This document shows, piece after piece, positions 60,701-64,000 of a stretch of DNA of 64,000 bases. Within the stretch, counting starts at the first letter, position 1; each line of letters opens with the position of its first letter. The stretch comes from Scortum barcoo (lineage: Eukaryota; Chordata; Actinopteri; Centrarchiformes; Terapontidae). Location: contig CM041553.1 of assembly GCA_023238725.1 (NCBI GenBank), positions 14,195,001 through 14,259,000 on the forward strand, in the 5' to 3' direction. Below the pieces are notes generated by a model that did not search any database, was not told where the DNA came from, and saw only the letters and a program-made list of their open reading frames with translations. Made by a program: the position numbers and the translations under genes.

Positions 60701-63436
60701 AGTCAGATTATTAATAAAAATGAAAAGAAACTAATAAATTATTACTCAGTATTACAGATTACTAGTTCAAATTAGCCCCACATGGACTAGCTGCAATATA
60801 TTTAAATGTTGCACACATTAATGTATCACTAATTATAATCTAGTAGTATAATATCTATCATTCTGAAATGGGCCAATCTTTACTTTTTACCCTTTACTTT
60901 TACTTGTAGTATATTTTGATGCTACTAACACATTTACTTAAGTAAAAGTAGTAATACTACAATGTAGAAGTGTTAAGTATTAACATTAATTGTATTATTA
61001 TACATTAACAAGTATTAATCTTACTTAAAAGATGTGAGTACTTTTTCCATCTCTGACTACTGGTTTGGCTGTGAGCAGCCTTCTGACCAAGTTAACTTTT
61101 CTCCTAAGTCCTAAGTAGGTTAAACCAAGTTGTCAGGATGATTCAAATGGGCTTTATTGCCCAGCTGTAATTTGCTGTAATTTAGAAAACCTATAAGCAA
61201 ACATCAAGTTCTCTAGCTTGTACGACCAAGTGCGACACTATCAATGCCTTTGAAAAGCAGTTTTACTGAAGGTTTCAGCTGTTATCCCTGTTTGAATGGT
61301 ACATTGCATCTACTCATCTTTATGACTGCAATGTTTTCGCCCCGCCTTTAAATGTGGCACATTGGAAACAGCTATAAATATATTTGCTTTCAGATGTGAT
61401 CACTTCAAACCAGTTTGCTTCAAGCATGCACTACTTTTAATACAGAAAAACGAGTGAAAACAAGTCCGAACAAATATGCAAGATTGGCAAGATAAAACCT
61501 GCTGTCAGTCTGGACTTCCTAATTTCAATTTCCTACAAATAAAGAAATCAAGCATTCACATAGATTGGTAGTTACAAATGGTCAAGCCAATCATCAAAAC
61601 TGTGACTGAAGTTCTTTCCTGGCTGATTTTTTACTTTCTTTGTGTGTGTGTGTCTATTTATGTATGCGCCTTTCTACCTGCAGGTGATGATCTGGAACCT
61701 GGACTGTCCAGAGCAGGTGATAAAGAACCCGGTGCGGACAATCAGCCACCACACAGATGTCGTCCTCTCCATGTCTTTTAACACAGATGGCAGCCTCCTC
61801 AGCACCACCTGCAAGGACAGGAAGGTCCGACTGATGGAGCCACGCTCAGGAAACCTACTGCAGGTATTCTTCCTGTGTGTGTGTGTGTGTGTGTGTATTG
61901 TGTCTACCTGTTTTTGACCAAAGCAGTCACTACAGTTAATTTAATGTGTCACGTGACATTGTAAAGAAAAAAATGTAGTTAGAGCTACTATTTTTCTTAT
62001 TAAAAACAAACAGCATTTTTCAGTGTTTATTTCAGATATAAATCAAATAATCCAAATCCGAGGCCATGGTTCTCGACCGGAAAAGGGTGGCGTGCCCTCT
62101 CCGGGTGGGTGGAGAGGTCCTGCCTCAAGTGGAGGAGTTCAAGTATCTCTGGGTCTTGTTCACGAGTGAGGGAAAGATCGAGCGTGAGATTGACAGGCTG
62201 ATTGGTGCAGCCTCCGCAGTTATGCGGTCGGTGTACCGGACCGTCGTGGTGAAGAAGGAGCTGAGTTGAAAGGCGAAGCTCTCGATTTACCGGTCAATCT
62301 ACGTTCCCACCCTCACCTATGGTCATGAACTTTGGGTAATGACCGAAAGGACAAGATCAGCGGATACAAGCGGCTGAAATGAGTTTCCTCCGCAGGGTGG
62401 CTGGGCGCTCCCTTAGAGATAAGGGTGAGAAGCTCGGTCACTCGGGAGGAGCTTCGGAGTAGAGCCGCTGCTCCTTTCACATTGAGAGGAGTCAGCTGAG
62501 GTGGCTTGGGCATCTGTTTCGGATCCCCCCTGGATGCCTCCCTAGGGAGGTGTTCCAGGCATGTCCCACCGGGAGGAGGCCCAGGGAAGACCCAGGACAC
62601 GCTGGAGAGACTATGTCTCTCAGCTGGCCTGGGAACGCCTCGGAGTCCCCCCAGAAGAGCTGGAGGAAGTGTCTGGGGTGAGGGAAGTCTGGGCATCTCT
62701 GCTCAGACTGCTGCCTCCGCGACCCGGCCCCGGATCAAGCGGATGAAGATGGATGGATGGATATTTCAGATATTTAAAACGGTTGAAAATCTCATTTGAA
62801 ATTTGTTTGAGGAACACTGTTCAATCAATCAATCAATCAATTTTGCTCTTTGCAAAAAAAAAGACAAAAGTAATTTACTTCTGCCTTGAGCAATGCCTCA
62901 TTTTGGAGCTGAAAACACATTTGGATACATGTAGACATAAAATCTGTGTGAAAATCTGTGAATCTCAGCCTGAAAAAACGTGAGCCATAGTTGTAGTGTA
63001 CAACAGCATCCCAGCCAATATTGCATAAGTGGGAGTCTCCTGCTCCTTTTCCCCTTCAAAGCCCAGGCACCCAGCCAGCACCACACAACCAAAACTGACA
63101 CCTCCGGCCTGAGCATAACTTCAGACCTCCAGGTCACCGCCAGTGACTCACTCACTTTACATGGGTCTGCTCTCTCTACCTGCGCCTGCCAAACAAGCTC
63201 ATGTGGACATTTAAGGAACATTACATCACAGTGCTTTTATTGTCTGAAAATGAGCCTTTAAAGTCTTTTACTGTTCATCTCAAATGTTTAGTGTGCTTGA
63301 TGCTTGTGTTTGTTTGCAGGAAGCCAACTGCAAAGCGCACAAAGCCAGCAAGGTGCTGATCCTCGGTAACCTGAAGATGCTCCTCACGACAGGCACCTCA
63401 CGCTGGAATGATCGACAGATAGCTCTTTGGGATCAG
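32893..63436 (+). CDS. coro2a: Coronin 2A-like actin-binding WD40 protein, 5' part, with a 1-nt frameshift
   Basis: Coding exons: 32893-32907 (MTVSK, donor GTGAGT), 56384-56584, 59753-59869, 60253-60403, 61684-61863 and 63320-63436. The gene continues past the window. All exons are phase 0. The body starts MTWRPQYRSSKFRHVFGK and includes VPITRSV, CAVNPRFLAVITECAGGGAF, the WD blade around GHRGNVLDIKWNPF ... IASCSEDTTV, VMIWNLD, MSFNTDGSLLSTTCKDRKVR and TGTSRWNDRQIALWDQ. HVFGK, CAVNP and ECAGGGAF favour CORO2A over CORO2B, although the MTVSK leader resembles the CORO2B start MTVTK (from memory). Coronins bind F-actin through the WD40 propeller and regulate adhesion turnover. Exon 60253-60403 has 151 nt; the conserved reading needs 150. 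The extra base lies in CTCTC at 60271-60275, so the literal frame stops at TAA 60367-60369. Flanking exons are intact. Donor GTCTGT at 59870 is weak. Confidence 0.85.
33068..33095 (+). repeat. (GT)n microsatellite
   Basis: A simple GT repeat about 160 bases into the first coro2a intron. Confidence 0.9.
34420..34585 (+). repeat. Dispersed repeat family B, copy 3 (diverged)
   Basis: The fragment contains TTGGTTGGACAAAACAAAC, GAGGTCGTCACATTGAGTTC then TGGAAAC, and ends AAAATAATTGGTTACAGCCC, following the order of the family B 3' half. Confidence 0.5.
35220..35460 (-). repeat. Dispersed repeat family D, inverted copy
   Basis: The plus strand reads GGCAGCTAGCTTGGCGTAGC then ATAATGACTGGAAAC. This is the reverse complement, with changes, of the family D core at 35600-35640. 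It is preceded by GAGAGTTACCACTCTCATG, also typical of this teleost family. Confidence 0.5.
35575..35745 (+). repeat. Dispersed repeat family D, forward copy 1
   Basis: The core GCCAGGCTAGCTGTTTCCCT ... CAGTCTTTATGCTAGGCTAAG matches other copies at 35990 and 59555. It forms an inverted pair with 35220-35460. Confidence 0.6.
35975..36115 (+). repeat. Dispersed repeat family D, forward copy 2
   Basis: The core GCCGGGCTAGCTGCTTCCTC ... GGTCTTAATGCTGGGCTAAG is a diverged version of the 35600 and 59555 copies. Confidence 0.55.
37225..37395 (+). repeat. Dispersed repeat family B, copy 4
   Basis: The fragment contains AAAGACATCACCTTTGCCTC then TGGGAAAATCAG, and ends AATGAAAATAACAGTTGTCTGCAG, like copies 1 and 2. 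Confidence 0.55.
37770..37985 (+). repeat. Dispersed repeat family C, copy 1
   Basis: Motifs in order: GCGCCTTCATCGGGATCAAA, TTACTTGTCCAATATTTTGA, CAAAACTAATGACATTCCC and AAGTACAGCCTCATTTAGC. The same order occurs in part in copies at 40795 and 53490. The class is not known to me. Confidence 0.5.
40557..40598 (+). repeat. (TG)n microsatellite, about 20 units
   Basis: Uninterrupted TG run in the coro2a first intron. Confidence 0.92.
40795..41245 (+). repeat. Dispersed repeat family C, copy 2 (longest)
   Basis: Runs from TCCAGAGGATGAACCC through TCAGTGAAATGTCTTG, GATCAGGTCAAAAGTTTGAA, TTAGCATTCTAACACAC and GTGAGCATGCTGATGTTAGC to GGCTGCAGACTCTT. The related copy at 53490-53855 has the same order of blocks and ends GGCTGTAGACTCTT. 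Confidence 0.6.
42270..42420 (+). repeat. Dispersed repeat family A, fragment
   Basis: Contains TTTCTTATCCTAAAAATAC, CTCAAGTAACGGACAG and TACTCAAGTATAGTACC, resembling an inverted or scrambled piece of the family A element at 7449-8174. Confidence 0.35.
47500..47625 (+). repeat. Dispersed repeat family B, fragment
   Basis: Contains TGTGGTTAGACAAAACAAGC, GATGTTGTGATGGGCGTTCC and TTTCGATCAAGAAAATAAG, the order seen in the 3' half of family B. Confidence 0.4.
48121..48149 (+). repeat. (CT)n microsatellite
   Basis: CT run within a candidate alternative 5' exon of coro2a. CA/GT runs follow at about 48234-48250, 48371-48390 and, downstream, 48764-48797. Confidence 0.9.
48290..48550 (+). other. 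coro2a: Candidate alternative untranslated first exon of coro2a
   Basis: The sequence ends TTCGGCAGG|GTGAGTGCTG, a strong donor. It is preceded by a locally less AT-rich stretch with CpGs (CTGCGCTCTCCCCCTGC, GTGCGAGTGACGACTCC). It could splice to the acceptor at 56382-56383, whose exon starts with its own ATG. The 5' limit is a guess. No transcript evidence is available. Confidence 0.3.
50223..50878 (+). mobile_element. Non-autonomous piggyBac-like element, TTAA-flanked, 648 bp
   Basis: TTAA target duplications (50223-50226 and 50875-50878) flank inverted ends CACTCGAACTACC (50227-50239) and, read on the minus strand, CACTCCAACTACC (50874-50862), 12 of 13 identical. TTAA duplication is the signature of the piggyBac superfamily. 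Inside, about 50609-50720, one frame reads DTGSDSDSEIISPHKRSRLD and runs to a stop, like the acidic N-terminus of piggyBac transposases. The rest of a transposase is missing, so this is an internally deleted, immobile copy unless helped in trans. It lies in coro2a intron 1. Confidence 0.75.
51178..51225 (+). repeat. 24-bp perfect tandem duplication
   Basis: The unit starting GTTCTCCACATATTGTCATT occurs twice in direct succession (51178 and 51202). Confidence 0.95.
53490..53855 (+). repeat. Dispersed repeat family C, copy 3
   Basis: Motifs in order: CTCTAGCACCACATTGAGG, CAACTGTTGGATGTATTGTC, CAGGATGAATTGTAGTTGG, CATCATCAGGTCAAAATTTC, ATGTTAGCATGCTGACATTA and CTAGCATGGCTGTAGACTC. Overlaps blocks of copies 1 and 2. 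Confidence 0.6.
54226..54258 (+). other. coro2a: Candidate alternative first coding exon of coro2a (MRLSVMASGWK)
   Basis: The frame ATGAGGCTCTCTGTGATGGC ends TGGAAG with donor GTGAGA at 54259, phase 0. Spliced to the acceptor before 56384 it would give MASGWK-MTWRPQYRSS in frame. It lies 2.1 kb upstream of the main second exon. Support is only the in-frame donor. A chance open frame is possible. Confidence 0.25.
55625..55720 (+). repeat. Dispersed repeat fragment (TTTATTTGTAGAGC-type)
   Basis: CTAGTTTATTTGTAGAGCATG ... GGTGCTTCACATAGTGCAAT resembles the conserved start of teleost repeats that carry a TTTATTTATATAGC motif. Confidence 0.35.
56144..56167 (+). repeat. Poly-T tract
   Basis: An almost pure T run upstream of the main coro2a exon. 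Other long T runs are at about 47361-47382 and 47911-47932. Confidence 0.85.
56818..56980 (+). repeat. Dispersed repeat fragment (CACTTTATTAGGTACACC-type)
   Basis: The start CCACTTTATTAGGTACACCT, followed by CAATCTAATACAACAAGTC and GAGGTTTATAAATGTTCAG, matches a common teleost repeat as I remember it. It lies in the second coro2a intron. Confidence 0.5.
58690..59000 (+). repeat. Probable teleost dispersed repeat (GGGGAACTCCACCA-type)
   Basis: Starts AAAGGGGAACTCCACCAG and continues GAAAAAAAGCTGTTTAAAGC, GTGATGTCACTTGAGTCAGT and GTAAATCTGGTTAC. The layout is familiar from teleost introns. No second copy is visible in this window, so the call rests on memory. Confidence 0.35.
59541..59682 (+). 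repeat. Dispersed repeat family D, forward copy 3
   Basis: Core GAGCCAGGCTAGCTGTTTCC ... CTGTCTTTATGCTAAGCTAAG with four tandem CTAAG units, ending TGTCAAACTATTCCTTTAA. The copy ends 70 bases before the coro2a exon at 59753. Confidence 0.65.
60615..61055 (+). repeat. Dispersed repeat family A, second large copy
   Basis: Contains TACTTTACTTGAATATCTAC, ATTTTATGCTACTTCATATTT, TTTACTTTTACTTGTAGTAT and ACTTAAGTAAAAGTAGTAATAC, echoing 7449-8174. Lies in a coro2a intron. Confidence 0.5.
62040..62761 (+). mobile_element. 5'-truncated RTE/Rex3-like LINE, 3' end, degenerate
   Basis: From about 62057 the frame reads the end of a reverse transcriptase region (VPLRVGGEVLPQVEEFKYL-like, with RSVYRTVVVKKEL). 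After breaks it continues with the conserved C-terminal tail (GRRPRGRPRTRWRDYVSQLAW-like, LGVPPEELEEVSG, LLRLLPP). The element ends in a GATG/ATGG-type run (GATGAAGATGGATGGATGGA), typical of Rex3/RTE elements as I remember. Frameshifts and stops (for example TGA at 62267-62269) make it non-functional. Flanking direct repeats TATTTCAGATAT at 62028-62039 and 62762-62773 are a 12-bp target-site duplication. Confidence 0.8.
62821..62842 (+). repeat. (CAAT)n microsatellite
   Basis: About five CAAT units shortly downstream of the LINE fragment. Confidence 0.85.
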
Positions 63437-64000
63437 GTGAGCGGCTGAAAGCACAAGAAGCATTTTGTGACAAAACGATCAAAACTCAAAGGCCCGCGTA
63501 CTAGTTTTTTTCTTTTCAAAAGCTGTCATACACATTTCACCATCTTCATCAGAGCTCATCGTAAATTAAAACAGCTAAAGATCTTTTATTGTTTTCTACT
63601 CATAATCTGTAATTTGCAGTCGATACAGACTGTTTACATTTTTGACTGATAAGTAGATCAGTTAATCAGCTAATTGTTTTCATATTATTATGTTATTCAT
63701 TTTTTTCAATAAAATATCAGATATTCAGCTGCTCAGAGAGAGGGCACTCAAATGGGCTTTAAGGGCTGCCAGAACATCCTGTGTGACAGACTGTGAGGTT
63801 AGATTCAGGAATATGTCTTAACTAGAAGCACTTGATCAGAGGATTAACCTTTTTTTTTTATTTTAACAACAACAAACAGAGATGACACACAGATGTCTTG
63901 ATGTGTACAATTCACATAAGAAGCAAGAATAAATCTACATCTAAATCTGCTTGGTTTCATGAGTGAATCAAATACTCGGACTATTGTAAAAACTAAATAA

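Overview
The window is vertebrate nuclear DNA, most likely a ray-finned (teleost) fish. It has spliced genes with GT-AG introns, AT-rich non-coding DNA, many CA/GT, CT and TTA microsatellites, and dispersed repeats of a teleost type, including an RTE/Rex3-like LINE tail and a TTAA-flanked piggyBac-like element. I identified genes by translating exons and joining them by splice phase. No database search was run.

Layout: (1) 840-2853 (+) holds the last four coding exons of g3bp2 (stress-granule RNA-binding protein), followed by a long 3' UTR with a 137-bp CT tract. (2) 6958-10249 (-) holds a two-exon secreted-protein gene, which I propose is odaph (odontogenesis-associated phosphoprotein). (3) 11557-28237 (+) holds the complete uso1 (p115) Golgi tether gene in up to 28 coding exons, with an NRF1-type promoter site and several in-frame small or duplicated exons. 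It sits head-to-head with the odaph candidate. (4) 29167-32500 is intergenic with no supported gene. (5) 32893 to beyond the window end (+) holds the 5' half of a class-II coronin, closest to coro2a. It has a 5-codon first coding exon, a repeat-filled 23.5-kb first intron and five further exons. One of these exons (60253-60403) carries a 1-nt frameshift relative to the conserved reading.

The g3bp2-uso1 adjacency matches human 4q21, where ODAPH also lies close by (all from memory). CORO2A is on another human chromosome, so the uso1-coro2a junction looks fish-specific. The genes do not form a pathway: stress granules (g3bp2), a mineralised-tissue matrix candidate (odaph), ER-Golgi vesicle tethering (uso1) and actin regulation (coro2a).

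The leads I rate highest are the odaph candidate, the coro2a frameshift, the duplicated and micro-exons of uso1 (21-nt, 12-nt and 54-nt cassettes, and a duplicated coiled-coil exon end behind a 54-nt stop-free intron), and the 648-bp TTAA-flanked piggyBac-like element with a transposase N-terminal remnant.
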